From: Sphingomonas sediminicola
Lineage (GTDB): Bacteria; Pseudomonadota; Alphaproteobacteria; Sphingomonadales; Sphingomonadaceae
Length of the DNA: 64,000 nucleotides
Assembly: GCF_014489515.1 (NCBI RefSeq)
Contig: NZ_CP060782.1
Coordinates: 1,426,001-1,490,000, forward strand
Direction of reading: 5' to 3'
Position 1 is the first letter of the stretch. Each line of letters starts with the position of its first letter. Below, piece by piece: positions 1 through 9,933 of the stretch. Made by a program: the position numbers and the translations under genes. Under the pieces are notes generated by a model, which did no database searches, had not been told where the DNA came from, and saw only the letters and a program-made list of their open reading frames with translations.

Positions 1-1
1 G

Positions 2-646
2 GATGGCGACATCGCTCCGATCGTGGAAATCTGCGACCTCGCGGACAAATATGGAGCGCTGACCTATCTCGACGAAGTCCATGCCGTCGGCATGTACGGC
101 GCCCAGGGCGGCGGTATTTCGGAACGCGACGGTGTCGCGGACCGGCTGACCCTGATCGAGGGAACGCTTGGCAAGGCGTTCGGAGTGATGGGCGGCTACA
201 TCACCGCTTCCAAGACGATCGTCGATTGCATTCGCAGCTACGCGCCGGGCTTCATCTTCACGACCTCGCTCTCGCCGGTGCTCGTTGCCGGCGCGCTCGC
301 GAGCGTCCGCCACCTCAAGGCTTCGTCAGTAGAGCGCGACGCGCAGCAGGCGAAAGCAGCCCTCCTGAAGGCGAAGTTCACAGAGTTCGGGCTGCCGGTG
401 ATGCCGAGCGTGACGCACATCGTCCCGCTGCTGGTAGGTTGCCCAGTCAAGGCGAAGCGGATCAGCGACATTTTGCTCGCCGAGTACGGACTCTACGTAC
501 AGCCGATCAATTTCCCGACCGTCCCACGCGGCACGGAGAGGCTGCGATTCACGCCGGGCCCGTCCCACACCGCCGAGATGATGGACGAGCTGACATCGGC
601 GCTAATCGAGATCTGGGACCGGCTGGAGCTGAAACTGGCCGCTTGA
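2..646 (+). CDS. hemA: 5-aminolevulinate synthase, C-terminal part (cut by window start)
   Basis: Pyridoxal-phosphate enzyme that condenses glycine and succinyl-CoA to 5-aminolevulinate, the first step of heme synthesis by the C4 route of alphaproteobacteria. The reading frame is open from base 2, so the N-terminal half lies outside the window. Visible family marks are [11 protein letters not shown] (cofactor-contacting Asp/His region) and [14 protein letters not shown], whose Lys should form the Schiff base with PLP. The C-terminal motif [20 protein letters not shown] is typical of ALAS and separates it from the related KBL and BioF enzymes. It ends in LKLAA and is followed by a short gap and an unrelated GFA-domain gene. 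Confidence 0.9.
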   Translation, partial: DGDIAPIVEICDLADKYGALTYLDEVHAVGMYGAQGGGISERDGVADRLTLIEGTLGKAFGVMGGYITASKTIVDCIRSYAPGFIFTTSLSPVLVAGALASVRHLKASSVERDAQQAKAALLKAKFTEFGLPVMPSVTHIVPLLVGCPVKAKRISDILLAEYGLYVQPINFPTVPRGTERLRFTPGPSHTAEMMDELTSALIEIWDRLELKLAA

Positions 647-699
647 GCCTTCCACTTTCGTGCATTGCGGACCTTCCTGCCCGGCGATTACATGTCGTC

Positions 700-1032
700 A
701 TGGGTGTTCAGGGAAGCTGCCACTGCGGCAACGTGCGGATCGAGCTGCCAAGCAAACCCGAGTGGGTCGCAGACTGTAACTGCTCCCTCTGTCGCCGGCT
801 TGCATGGCGTACTGCCTATTTCCCACCGGACCAGGTACGCATTTCCGGTGAGACGACAGCCTATGTCTGGGGCGATCGAATGATCGGCATTCACCACTGT
901 CCGGTCTGCGGCTGCGGCACACACTGGGAGTCTCTTGGCGAAGATTTCGGCAAGATGGGCATCAATGCACGCTTGCTCGACGATTTCGATGAAAGCGCCG
1001 TCGAGGTCAGGAAAGTCGACAATGCCGGGTGA
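700..1032 (+). CDS. GFA (CENP-V/GFA domain) zinc protein
   Basis: Protein of about 110 residues with the cysteine pattern of the GFA family: GSCHCGN near the N-terminus, CNCSLCRR in the middle and CPVCGCGTHW towards the C-terminus. These residues bind zinc in family members. The family was named for glutathione-dependent formaldehyde-activating enzyme, but most small bacterial members have no proven reaction, so no substrate is assigned. The ATG at 700 is chosen because homology begins right after it (MGVQGSCHCG). The frame stays open upstream through hemA, but that extension is non-homologous. The ribosome-binding site is weak. Confidence 0.75.
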   Translation: MGVQGSCHCGNVRIELPSKPEWVADCNCSLCRRLAWRTAYFPPDQVRISGETTAYVWGDRMIGIHHCPVCGCGTHWESLGEDFGKMGINARLLDDFDESAVEVRKVDNAG

Positions 1033-1046
1033 TCGGGTTCGGCGCT

Positions 1047-1076
1047 AAAGTCCGCTTTCGACCCAAAGCTGCCATT
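1047..1076. repeat. Imperfect palindrome resembling a dispersed sphingomonad repeat
   Basis: The stretch reads GTCCGCTTT-CGACCC-AAAGCTGCC, an imperfect dyad around CGACCC, in the gap between two genes. I recall a very similar intergenic element (GTCCGCTTTCGACCCAAAGC core) being frequent in sphingomonad genomes, but only this copy was noticed here. It could be a decayed REP-like element or a simple hairpin. Confidence 0.35.
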
Positions 1077-1232
1077 ATGGTTTACTCAACGGTCGGCTGT
1101 TGCCTCAGCCGCTTGGGTTCCCAGCTAACTAAAGACAAGCTCACCAGTCTTCCGATCGAGATTATTCAAGAGGTTGCGAGGTGCGCTGCTCGATTAAGTC
1201 TCGGGCCACGAGGGTACCGAAGGAGACAAGGC

Positions 1233-1721
1233 ATGAAGACTTCATTCCCCTCACTCGTCCTCCGTTCAGGGGCAATCGGCTTGTCTATTTTGGTGTCAAT
1301 TGGGCCGCAACGGGCCGTTGCCGAGGTGCAGACGGATGCCACGTGCACAAGCGACTCGAAGCTCCTCAATGGCGGACCGACGGAAGTCTTCGGGGACGGC
1401 CCTGGCACATATTGGAACCTTATCGAGGCTGGTCTGCAATCCGCATTCGGAGACGACGAAGCGGCAAAGATACAATACTTGAGCGGCGTGTTCGGCCAGC
1501 AGTTCACGACGCTGGGCGCTGCGCGGGATTACAACCTGCAAGTCCTCAGCGACGCCTTCGACAAGAACCAGGACGGACTGGTCTGTGTCTACGATCTGCG
1601 GGGGACGCGAGCCAATCTCAGGGACCCGTACAGCAAGTACACTTATTTCTCGGTGAGTGACGACAAGATCACGAAGAAGGCCGATAACGCGCTGCAGTTC
1701 CGCAGTGCTCCAGGTCAGTGA
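1233..1721 (+). CDS. Secreted hypothetical protein with a calcium-loop-like motif
   Basis: About 162 residues. The N-terminus (MKTSFPSLVLRSGAIGLSIL, then VSIGPQRAVA) looks like a Sec signal peptide cleaved after AVA, so the product is probably periplasmic or secreted. Near residue 115 it carries FDKNQDGLVCVYD, which resembles an EF-hand or excalibur-type calcium loop (DxNxDG). Two cysteines, CTSDSKLL near the mature N-terminus and GLVCVY in the loop, could pair. Start ATG 1233 has a good ribosome-binding site (AGGAGA, 6-7 nt upstream); the frame is open further upstream, but without signal-peptide sense. Function unknown. Confidence 0.65.
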   Translation: MKTSFPSLVLRSGAIGLSILVSIGPQRAVAEVQTDATCTSDSKLLNGGPTEVFGDGPGTYWNLIEAGLQSAFGDDEAAKIQYLSGVFGQQFTTLGAARDYNLQVLSDAFDKNQDGLVCVYDLRGTRANLRDPYSKYTYFSVSDDKITKKADNALQFRSAPGQ

Positions 1722-1889
1722 GACGTCCAGCTCCGGATTCAGCACTTGATCGCTGGGCCTAGCTACATGGCCCGCCAGCCGATTGTGCGGCTCAGTCAAG
1801 TCAGTCACCCTCGCGACCGAGATTGATCCTCGGAGCCTTGCGATGCGGTGACGGTGGCGCGTCGAGAACTTGCACGCTAGGAAACTGGC

Positions 1890-2339
1890 ATGCGCATTGC
1901 CCTTTCCGCTGACCATGCCGGATACGTTCTGAAGGACCAACTCGCGAGCTGGCTGGTCGAGCAGGGTCATGAAGTCGAGGATCTCGGAACCAATGGTCCC
2001 GAAAGCGTCGATTACCCCCGCTACGGAGCCATGCTAGCCGAAGCGCTCGCTGATGGGCGAGCCGATCGCGGAATCACCGTTTGCGGGTCGGGAATCGGCG
2101 TTGCGATCGCCGCCAATCGCAACTCCGCCTGCCGCTGCGCCCAGGTCGCGGAGCCGCTTTCGGCATCGCTCGCCCGCCAACACAATGACGCCAACGCCAT
2201 CGCCCTCGGCGCCCGGCTGATCGGGATCGAGATGGCCAAAGCCTGCGTCACTGCCTTCCTTACCAGCGATTTCCTCGGCGGCCGCCACCAACGGCGCGTC
2301 GACCAGCTGGCCAACCCCTCGGAACAGGAACCCGCCTGA
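1890..2339 (+). CDS. rpiB: Ribose-5-phosphate isomerase B
   Basis: Interconverts ribose-5-phosphate and ribulose-5-phosphate (pentose phosphate pathway, cytosol). The 149-residue length fits the RpiB/LacAB family. Motifs seen are SADHAG at residues 6-11, TVCGSGIG with the catalytic Cys near residue 65, and [12 protein letters not shown] near residue 100, which contributes the ring-opening and phosphate-binding residues. AGGAAA lies just upstream of ATG 1890. The stop overlaps the glyA start (TGATG), so the two are probably translationally coupled. rpiB next to glyA and nrdR is a recurring order in sphingomonads. Confidence 0.93.
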   Translation: MRIALSADHAGYVLKDQLASWLVEQGHEVEDLGTNGPESVDYPRYGAMLAEALADGRADRGITVCGSGIGVAIAANRNSACRCAQVAEPLSASLARQHNDANAIALGARLIGIEMAKACVTAFLTSDFLGGRHQRRVDQLANPSEQEPA

Positions 2340-3642
2340 TGGCCTCCGCCGCCAATTTGAACGACGTCCAGCCCGACGGCTTCTTCACCCGCACGCTCGC
2401 CGACGCCGATCCGGCGGTCTTCGAGGGCATCAAGGCCGAACTCGTCCGCGAGCAAACGCAGATCGAGCTGATTGCGTCGGAAAACATCGTCAGCCGCGCG
2501 GTGCTAGAGGCGCAGGGCTCTGTCCTGACGAACAAATATGCGGAAGGCTATCCGGGCCGCCGCTACTACCAGGGCTGCGCGCCGTCCGACACGGTCGAGA
2601 CCCTCGCTATCGAGCGCGCCAAGCAGTTGTTCGGATGTGGCTTTGCCAACGTCCAGCCGCACTCAGGCGCGCAAGCCAACGGCGCGGTGATGATGGCTCT
2701 GCTGCAACCCGGCGACACGATCATGGGCATGAGCCTCGCCGCCGGCGGTCACCTCACCCACGGCGCTCCTCCGGCCCAGTCGGGGAAATGGTTCAACGCG
2801 GTCCAGTACGGGGTTCGGCAGGACGACCATCTCGTCGACTTCGACGAGGTTGAGCGGCTGGCGAAAGAGAACAAGCCGAAGATGATCATCGCTGGCGGCT
2901 CGGCCTATCCACGCCATCTCGATTTCGCGCGCTTCCGCGCGATCGCGGATGAGGTCGGAGCCTATCTGTTCGTCGACATGGCGCACTTCGCGGGCTGGTC
3001 GCAGCGGGCGAGCACCCTTCACCGTTCGGTCACGCTCACGTCGTCACGACGACCACGCACAAGACCCTCCGCGGCCCGCGTGGCGGCATGGTGCTGACAG
3101 ACGACGAGGCCATAGCCAAGAAGGTCAATTCGGCCGTTTTCCCGGGCCTTCAGGGCGGTCCCCTGATGCACGTCATTGCCGCCAAGGCGGTCGCCTTCGG
3201 CGAGGCGCTGCAGCCGGAATTCAAGACTTACGCCAAGGCCGTGATCGCCAACGCCCAGACACTCGCCAACCGCCTCAAGGAGCGTGGCGCTGACCTCGTT
3301 GCCGGCGGCACCGACACGCACCTGGCACTAGTTGACCTCCGTCCGCTCGGCCTTACCGGCAAAGACGCCGACGAGAGCCTCGAGCATGCCGGCATCACCT
3401 GCAACAAGAACGGCGTTCCTTTCGACCCGCTTCCACCGGTGAAGACCAGCGGCATTCGCGTAGGCTCGCCGGCCGGCACGACCCGCGGCTTCGGCAAGGC
3501 GGAATTCCGCGATATCGGGGACATGGTTGCCGACGTCCTCGACGGTCTGGTCAAGAACGGACCGGAGAATAATGGCGAGGTCGAGCGCGAGGTGAACGGA
3601 CGCGTGCGTGAACTTTGCGCGCGCTTCCCCATCTATAGCTGA
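2339..3642 (+). CDS. glyA: Serine hydroxymethyltransferase (apparent frameshift)
   Basis: PLP enzyme making glycine and 5,10-methylene-tetrahydrofolate from serine and THF. The N-terminal part ([48 protein letters not shown]) and the C-terminal part ([36 protein letters not shown]) are both typical but lie in different frames. The break is near 2995: restoring one C after GCGGGC continues as [20 protein letters not shown], followed by [10 protein letters not shown] with the PLP lysine. Nothing else is missing, so this is probably a sequencing deletion in an essential gene. The gene sits between rpiB (TGATG) and nrdR (TGATG). Confidence 0.9.
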
Positions 3643-4121
3643 TGCGTTGCCCTTTTTGCGCCCATGAAGACAGCCAGGTGAAGGACAGCCGCCCGTCCGA
3701 GGATGGGGCGGCGATCCGCCGCCGGCGCCAATGTGAAGCCTGCGGCGCGCGCTTCACGACCTTCGAGCGCGTCCAGCTCCGCGATCTCACCGTCGTCAAG
3801 AAAGACGGCAAGCGCGAGCCGTTCGACCGCGCCAAGCTGGAGCGCGCCATCGGCCACGCCTGCCGCAAGCGCGACGTGGACCCGGCCAAGATCGACCGCC
3901 TCGTCAGCGGCGTTCAGCGGCAGATGGAAACGCAGGGGGATGAGGTCACATCCGTGAAGATCGGCGAGGCCGTCATGTTCGGCCTGCGGACGATCGACCA
4001 CGTCGCCTACATTCGCTTCGCCAGCATCTACAAGGACTTCAGCGACCCGAGCGAGTTCGCCGAGATCGCCGAGCGGGTGGAGAAGGAATCCGTCCCGCCC
4101 GGCCACGACAAGTTGCTGTGA
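3642..4121 (+). CDS. nrdR: Transcriptional repressor NrdR
   Basis: Nucleotide-sensing repressor of ribonucleotide reductase genes. The 159-residue product starts with the zinc ribbon [10 protein letters not shown] and the partner pair CEACGARF near residue 31, followed by an ATP-cone domain ([16 protein letters not shown] onward) that binds ATP/dATP. Length and order match the family. It is coupled to glyA upstream by TGATG, and its TGA overlaps the GTG start of the downstream methyltransferase gene. Confidence 0.95.
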   Translation: MRCPFCAHEDSQVKDSRPSEDGAAIRRRRQCEACGARFTTFERVQLRDLTVVKKDGKREPFDRAKLERAIGHACRKRDVDPAKIDRLVSGVQRQMETQGDEVTSVKIGEAVMFGLRTIDHVAYIRFASIYKDFSDPSEFAEIAERVEKESVPPGHDKLL

Positions 4122-4848
4122 GCGCCAGCAAGCCCGTCATCGTCCTCGTCCGTCCGCAGCTTGGCCAGAACATCGGCAAGGCGGCGCGCGCGATGCTCAA
4201 CTTCGGCCTCACCGATATGCGGCTGGTCGCCCCTCGCGACGGCTGGCCCAATCCGGATGCCGGACCGTCGGCGAGCGGCGCCGACATCGTTCTGGAGCAG
4301 GCGCAGGTCTTTGACACCGTCCAGGAAGCGATCGGGGACTGCTCGACCGTGTTCGCCTCCACCGTCCGCCGCCGCGATCTCGTGATGCCGGTAGTCACGC
4401 CCGAGAAGATGGCCGACAACATTGTCGCTTCGGCTGGCAGGACTGCAATCCTCTTCGGACCCGAACGCTCGGGCCTCGAGACCGAAGACGTCGCTCTATC
4501 GAACGCCATCGTCACGGTGCCCATCAACCCCGAGTTCGGCTCGCTCAACCTTGCTCAGGCTGTGATCCTGCTCGCCTACGAATGGTCGAAGCGGTCGGAG
4601 CTGGCGTCGCCGACGGCCAAGGAGCTGGAAGAGCCCGCCCGCACGGCGAAGTCGAAGGTATGATCGCCCAGCTGGAAGAAGAGCTCGACGCCAAGGGCTA
4701 TTACCACCCGCCGTCGCGGACCCAGGCGACCAAGAACACCATCCGCACTATCTTCACTAAAACCGGCTGGTCGTCGCGCGAGGTGAAGGCCATCCGCGGA
4801 ATCATCCGTGCCCTCGTGGGCCCGAGCCGAAACCGCTCTGAAACTTGA
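4118..4848 (+). CDS. trmJ: tRNA (cytidine/uridine-2'-O-)-methyltransferase TrmJ-like (apparent frameshift)
   Basis: SpoU/TrmH-superfamily RNA methyltransferase. TrmJ 2'-O-methylates position 32 of tRNAs. Family marks are [20 protein letters not shown] near the N-terminus, [10 protein letters not shown] (motif 2) and [15 protein letters not shown] (motif 3), the trefoil-knot SAM site. The C-terminal extension [19 protein letters not shown], shared by TrmJ proteins, is in a different frame; the break is near 4655, at AAGTCGAAGG. GTG start 4118 overlaps the nrdR stop. The exact modified nucleotide is inferred from the family. Confidence 0.85.
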
Positions 4849-4981
4849 CCTCTGGCGCCCTCTCCCCTAGGTGCGCCGCTCGCAATTGATCCCGCATGCC
4901 CGGTGAAGCGGTGATCGCGTAGAGCGCAATGCTCTGCGGTGCGGTCCCGGGCGCAACGATAACGCAAGTTGGAGAATTGAC

Positions 4982-5596
4982 GTGAGCAAGCGCTCTAGCG
5001 CCAAGTATAAACTCGACCGCCGCATGGGTGAGAACGTCTTCGGACGCCCCAAGAGCCCGGTCAATCGCCGCGAATATGGTCCCGGTCAGCACGGCCAGCG
5101 CCGCAAGAGCAAGGTGTCGGACTTCGGCATCCAGCTCCGCGCCAAGCAGAAGCTGAAGGGCTATTACGGCGACGTCACCGAGAAGCAGTTCAAGCGGACG
5201 TACCAGGAAGCGAGCGCCATGAAGGGCGACGCTTCGCAGAACCTGATCGGCCTGCTCGAGCGCCGTCTCGACATGATCGTCTACCGTGCCAAGTTCGCGC
5301 CGACGATCTGGGCGGCCCGCCAGCTGGTCAGCCACGGCCACATCCGCGTCAACGGCGTGAAGTGCAACATCGCCAGCCGCCGCGTGAACGTCGGCGACGT
5401 GATCGAGCTCGGCCCGAAGGCCCAGGAAATGGCTCTCGTGATTGAGGCGCAGAGCCTCGCCGAGCGTGACGTTCCCGATTACGTCTCGCCGGACGGCACC
5501 TCGAAGGTGACCTACACCCGCGTTCCGACGCTGGACGAGGTTCCGTACCCGGTCCGCATGGAACCGAACTTGGTCATCGAATTCTATTCGCGCTGA
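4982..5596 (+). CDS. rpsD: 30S ribosomal protein S4
   Basis: Primary 16S rRNA-binding protein of the small subunit. The 204-residue length is typical. Marks include the basic N-terminus, [20 protein letters not shown] and the S4 RNA-binding domain from about residue 94 ([24 protein letters not shown]). GTG start 4982 follows a GGAG ribosome-binding site (TTGGAGAATTGAC). The 133-bp upstream gap should hold its own promoter. A Rho-independent terminator follows directly. Confidence 0.97.
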   Translation: MSKRSSAKYKLDRRMGENVFGRPKSPVNRREYGPGQHGQRRKSKVSDFGIQLRAKQKLKGYYGDVTEKQFKRTYQEASAMKGDASQNLIGLLERRLDMIVYRAKFAPTIWAARQLVSHGHIRVNGVKCNIASRRVNVGDVIELGPKAQEMALVIEAQSLAERDVPDYVSPDGTSKVTYTRVPTLDEVPYPVRMEPNLVIEFYSR

Positions 5597-5619
5597 TCTC
5601 TCGATCGGTTCGAACAAGC

Positions 5620-5647
5620 GGGTCGGTCCTTCGGGGCCGCCCTTTTT
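5620..5647 (+). terminator. Rho-independent terminator of rpsD
   Basis: A GC-rich stem (GGGTCGGTCC with GGGCCGCCC, one bulged T) closes a TTCG tetraloop and is followed by five Ts. It lies 24 bases after the rpsD stop and also separates it from the convergent M61 peptidase gene. Confidence 0.88.
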
Positions 5648-5653
5648 GTTTGA

Positions 5654-7444
5654 TCAGTTGGTCGGGTACGGCGCCAGCAGCCAGCGCTGGTAAAGCGCCT
5701 TCTGAGCCGCGGTCGGACGAGCGACCTTCACCACCTTCGGCTTGTTCTTCGGGATTGAGCCAAGCGTCAGCTTCTTCTGAAGCAACTGATCGCGCCGGAA
5801 GTAGCTGACCGTGACGACCTCTCCGGCCTTCCGTTCCATCAGCGCATCCTCGAAGCGGTCCTTCGTGACGCGCCTGCCATCGAATGCCGTGATGATATCG
5901 TCCGGAACGAATCCGGCATCCCAGGCGGGACTACCCCGCTCCACGCCCGTCAGCTTCATGCCGCCCTCGGCCTGATCAGCTTTCCAGCCCGCCCATGGAT
6001 TGGTCGGCACCGTCTTGTCGCTGTCCTCATAGGAAATGCGAAGGCCGACGGCGGCGAGCAGGCGAGCAAAATCCACCGGCGCTGGAGCGTCGACGTTCCG
6101 CGTCCACCAATCTTCCCAGGAATGACCCGTCAGTTCGGCAAGGATCGCTTTCACGTCTGTCGCATTAAAACCTTTGCCCTGCTCCGACGGGAATCGTCGG
6201 TACAGCGCCTCATGGACATTCCGGTACGAAAGCTTCCCACCGCTTTCCTGCAGGAGCTTGATGTCGAGCAGCCAGGAGACCAGCGATCCCTCCGCGTAAA
6301 TATCCGCCCAGGCGTTTGTCGCGCGGTCACCGCCGGGTGCAATCCACTCGTCGAATGACGTCGACGCCACCGACTGCGCCGAGGCTCCGGGCGTCCGTCG
6401 ATAATGGTCGACCGCATCGGCCAGAGCAGCGAAATATTCGTCCGGCTTCATGATACCGGCGCGAACCAGGAATTGGTCGGCGAAATAGTCGGTCGAGCCT
6501 TCCTCCAGCCAGAGGAGGTCTGTGTAGTTCTCCTCCTGGTAGCGATACGGGACCATCGCGCTCGCCCGGTAGGCCTTCACGTTCCAAGTGTGGATGAACT
6601 CGTGCGAGGCCGTGCTGAGGAATTTCAGGTACTTCTCGCGCGGCTGAAATGAATTACGCGGGATCTGGATGACCGTCGAGTTGCGGTGTTCCGTTGCCCC
6701 GCCAACGCCGTCCGTCGCGTGGATCATGAAAACGTAGCGCTGGAAGGGATAGGAGCTCCAGATGCTGGGAGCCTGCGCGACAATCTTCTTCAGGTCGCCA
6801 ACAGTTTGAGTTGTGTCGTAATTCCCATCGCCCCAGAACACGACCTCATAGTCGCGGTTGCCTTCCTTGAACTGGAACGAGCGGTTGATTCCCGTCTCGA
6901 TCGGGGAGTCGACGAGGATGTCCCAATTAGCGCCCTTGAACCGGTCCGCGCCATCGGATTGCAGGCCCGAGAAGCTGCGCCATCCGGCAGGCACCTTGAG
7001 CGAGACGGTGACATCGTCCGCGCGGGACGCGTCGGAGTACATGAACACCGCAGAGGCATCGAGATATGCGTGGCTGTCGTCGATGTGGCGCGACCGGAGG
7101 CCAAGCTCGTTCGCGTAGAGATCATATTCGACGGTGACCGGACCAGTGCCGGCCCGCTGTATCCGCCACGTGGACTTGTCGATCTTCTGCCACGGCAGGG
7201 AATGGCCATTACCCTCGCTTGCGGAGAACTGGCTCACGCCGTTCGCGAGGTTCAGGATCTGGTATCGCCCTGTACGCCACGCCGGCATCTTCAAATCGAG
7301 AGTGTTGCCGGTAGTTGCCGGGAAGGTGATCCTGACCTTGCCGCTGTGATGCTCAGGCGATGTCAGGTCGATCGCGTAATGGACGGTCGCTTCCGCCGTA
7401 CTGGTGAACGCCAACGCAAATGCGGCAACCGCCAATCTCAACAT
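5654..7444 (-). CDS. M61-family metallopeptidase with PDZ domain
   Basis: Glycyl-aminopeptidase-type zinc peptidase of 596 residues. The first 20 residues form a Sec signal peptide (MLRLAVAAFALAFTSTAEAT), so it acts in the periplasm or outside the cell. An N-terminal beta domain is followed by the catalytic domain with HEFIHTWNVK at residues 281-290 (HExxH) and the third zinc ligand region LEEGSTDYFAD about 30 residues later. A PDZ domain covers roughly residues 485-560 (GVERGSPAWDAGFVPDDIIT). The ATG at 7444 fits the signal peptide. M61 enzymes prefer N-terminal Gly/Ala; the substrate here is inferred. No frameshift. Confidence 0.9.
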   Translation of the reverse strand: MLRLAVAAFALAFTSTAEATVHYAIDLTSPEHHSGKVRITFPATTGNTLDLKMPAWRTGRYQILNLANGVSQFSASEGNGHSLPWQKIDKSTWRIQRAGTGPVTVEYDLYANELGLRSRHIDDSHAYLDASAVFMYSDASRADDVTVSLKVPAGWRSFSGLQSDGADRFKGANWDILVDSPIETGINRSFQFKEGNRDYEVVFWGDGNYDTTQTVGDLKKIVAQAPSIWSSYPFQRYVFMIHATDGVGGATEHRNSTVIQIPRNSFQPREKYLKFLSTASHEFIHTWNVKAYRASAMVPYRYQEENYTDLLWLEEGSTDYFADQFLVRAGIMKPDEYFAALADAVDHYRRTPGASAQSVASTSFDEWIAPGGDRATNAWADIYAEGSLVSWLLDIKLLQESGGKLSYRNVHEALYRRFPSEQGKGFNATDVKAILAELTGHSWEDWWTRNVDAPAPVDFARLLAAVGLRISYEDSDKTVPTNPWAGWKADQAEGGMKLTGVERGSPAWDAGFVPDDIITAFDGRRVTKDRFEDALMERKAGEVVTVSYFRRDQLLQKKLTLGSIPKNKPKVVKVARPTAAQKALYQRWLLAPYPTN

Positions 7445-7565
7445 CCGTCACTCCCCGCCGTAGATCCGCAACTGTTAGCAGCAGCGAGCGAAAGGCACAT
7501 GCCGGATCGACGAACGGTGCGCGGCAATCTTTGCTCTTCGTTTCACAACGCTTTAGGCGCGCGCG

Positions 7566-8542
7566 ATGACTTTGCCTCCTCTTCCCGAATGGGCGCCTCA
7601 CGAAGCCGTCTGGATCGGCTTTCCGTCAGATCCAGAGCTATGGCTTTCGGACTTGAAAGAAGCCGAGAAGGAGGTGGCGGCCTTCGCAAAGGCCGTGCAC
7701 GCCGGCGGCAAGGGTGAGCAGGTCTGGCTCGTTGCCGCTCACGAGGACGCCGCGACGAAGGCTCGCCAGCTCGCGCCGTTCGCGACCGTGATCGTCGAGA
7801 AGTTCGGCGACATCTGGCTTCGCGACAGCGGGCCAATCGTCATGGGCTCGGGCAAACAGCGCCGGGCGCAGGGTTTCCGCTTCAACGGCTGGGGCAACAA
7901 ATACGATCTCGAAGGCGACCAGGACGTGGGCGAGCGCATCGCGAAGGCCGCGTCCCTGCCATACGCGCAGGCCGATTGGGTGCTCGAAGGCGGAGCGATC
8001 GACGGAGATGGGTCGGGCACGGTTATTACGACCGAGCAATGCCTTCTGAATCCCAATCGCAATCCCGGCGCGACCCACGAGGACATTGAGGGCCGGCTGG
8101 AGCATGATCTCGGTTTCGAACGCGTCGTCTGGCTCGGCGAAGGTCTGCTCAACGACCATACCGACGGTCACGTCGACAATCTCGCGAGGTTCGTGGCCCC
8201 GGCCGCGTTGCGATCCCCACGGCGGCGAAGGACGACCCTAACGAGACCGTCTACCGCGATGCTGCCAAGCGACTGAGGGCAGCAAGGCTCGATGTTGTCA
8301 CTCTGCCCTCGCCCGGCCGCATCGAGAGTGAGGACGGAGACGTCATCCCGGCGAGCTACATGAACTTCTACATCGGCAATGCCGCAGTCATTGTCCCGCA
8401 GTATGGCGCTCCGAACGATCGCGCTGCCGTGGACGTCGTCCAGGCGCTGTTCCCTGGCCGCGTTGCAATCGGGTTGCGCGCTGACCATGTGCTGACCGGA
8501 GGCGGAAGCTTCCACTGTATTTCCCAGCAGGTTCCCGCATGA
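7566..8542 (+). CDS. aguA: Agmatine deiminase (apparent frameshift)
   Basis: Hydrolyses agmatine to N-carbamoylputrescine and ammonia (putrescine synthesis from arginine; peptidyl-arginine-deiminase fold). Marks are WAPHEAVWIGFP at the start, DIWLRDSGPI, FNGWGNKY, VLEGGAIDGDG and HTDGHVDNLARF, and at the end GGGSFHCISQQVP with the catalytic Cys. A one-base break near 8200 (GCCCC run) shifts the frame; restoring one C reads VAPGRVAIPTAAKDDPNETV. The stop overlaps the next start as ATGA, so aguA and aguB are coupled. Confidence 0.92.
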
Positions 8543-9389
8543 CCAAGCTTACCGTCGCCGCGCTTCAGCTCGCTTTCACCGAAGACACGGTCGCCAACAT
8601 CAAGGCGGTCGCCGACCTCGTGCGCGAAGCGGCTTCGAAAGGCGCGGAGGTCGTCCTTCCGCCGGAACTGTTCGAAGGCCCTTATTTCTGCCGCGTCGAG
8701 GACGAGAGCCTGTTCGCGAACGCGCGCCCGACTGCCGAGCATCCCTCGGTCCTTGCGATGCAGGAGCTAGCGAAGGAGCTCAAGATCTGGATCCCGACCA
8801 GCTACTTCGAGCTGGACGGCCCGCATCATTACAATTCGCTCGCGATGATCGGCCCGGACGGGAAAATCGCCGGCGTCTACCGTAAGAGCCACATTCCGAC
8901 GGGCCCGGATACGAAGAGAAGTTCTACTTTCGGCCCGGAAATACCGGTTTCAAGGTTTGGAACGGACCGCACATGTCGACGCTCGGCGTCGGAGTCTGCT
9001 GGGACCAGTGGTACCCCGAAACGGCGCGAGCGATGATGCTGATGGGCGCGGACATCCTCTTCTACCCGACCGCCATCGGCACCGAGCCGCACGACCCCGA
9101 CCTCGACACGTCGCGCCTGTGGCGGAGGGCGATGATCGGTCACGCCGTCTCGAATGTGGTTCCCGTCGTCGCCGCCAACCGGATCGGCACCGAGCACGGG
9201 CAGCGCTTCTACGGCCACAGCTTCATCTGCGACGAGCGCGGGGACATGCTCGCCGAGTTCGGAGCGGACGAAACCGGGGTGCTGGTTGCGACGCTCGACC
9301 TTGCGCAGGCGAAGAAGCACCGCGCAGCCTTCGGGTTCTTCCGCGACCGACGGCCGGAGCTTTACGGACGGCTCGTCGAGGATCGCTGA
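8539..9389 (+). CDS. aguB: N-carbamoylputrescine amidase (apparent frameshift)
   Basis: Nitrilase-superfamily amidohydrolase converting N-carbamoylputrescine to putrescine, CO2 and ammonia. The Glu-Lys-Cys triad is visible: LPPELFEGPYF, YRKSHIP and GVGVCWDQWYPE. CWDQWYPE and the HDPDLDTSRLW segment are characteristic of AguB. The frame breaks near 8897; restoring one C gives HIPDGPGYEEKFYFRPGNTG. With aguA it completes the agmatine-to-putrescine route. No arginine decarboxylase gene lies in the window. Confidence 0.93.
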
Positions 9390-9451
9390 TCCTCATTGAC
9401 TCAAAAACGTTAGAGGCGCTTGTTCCGCCCCTCAATGATGGGGGACGAATC

Positions 9452-9933
9452 ATGCGCACGATACTGACTTGTGCCGTCCTTATGGCCTGTGCCGCGTGCA
9501 CCCAGAATGCGCCCTCTCCGTCGGCAAAGCCCGACACAGCCGCCGAGACCGCGGCGATCGAGAAGCTGGAGCAGGCCAGATCGCGGCAATCACGGCGCGG
9601 GACCCGGCGAGCGCTACTTCGCTCTACGCCGACGACGCGGTGTTTATCGGTGATCGCGGCGAAACGAGCCGTGGCAAGGAGGCCATCGTAGCCGGGTTCA
9701 AGAGCTTCCTGAGCGATCCGGCGATCAAGGTCGATTACAAGCCAGGCGCGAAGGTCTTCAGCGAGAGCGGCGACATGGCCTACTCGACCGCAGAATATAC
9801 GGAGACCTACACCGATTCCGCGACGAAGAAGCTCGTCAACATAAAGGGAACGAACCTCAGCGTCTGGAAGAAGCAGCAGGACGGAAGCTGGAAGCTGGTC
9901 GCCGACAGCAATCCCGCCGGCCCTACCGGATAA
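9452..9933 (+). CDS. SnoaL/DUF4440-like lipoprotein (apparent frameshift)
   Basis: Starts with a lipoprotein signal (MRTILTCAVLMACAACTQ; the lipobox Cys follows ACAA). The rest is an NTF2-like fold of the DUF4440/SnoaL type: ITARDPASATSLYADDAVFI, an intermediate TSRGKEAIVAGFKSFL and a C-terminal NIKGTNLSVWKKQQDGSWKL. The two parts are in different frames, broken near 9578 (GAGCAGGCCAG); one added C gives EQAQIAAITARDPAS. Proteins of this type are often periplasmic with unknown ligands. It overlaps nothing and faces the convergent uracil-DNA glycosylase gene. Confidence 0.72.

Noticed and set aside
2339-3642. Programmed ribosomal frameshifting in glyA and other split genes
   Set aside because: No shared slippery heptamer or downstream structure; the same kind of one-base G/C loss recurs in unrelated genes, which points to sequence error.
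6686-7717. A 343-residue plus-strand open frame across the M61 peptidase start and into aguA
   Set aside because: Overlaps two well-supported genes and lacks motifs.
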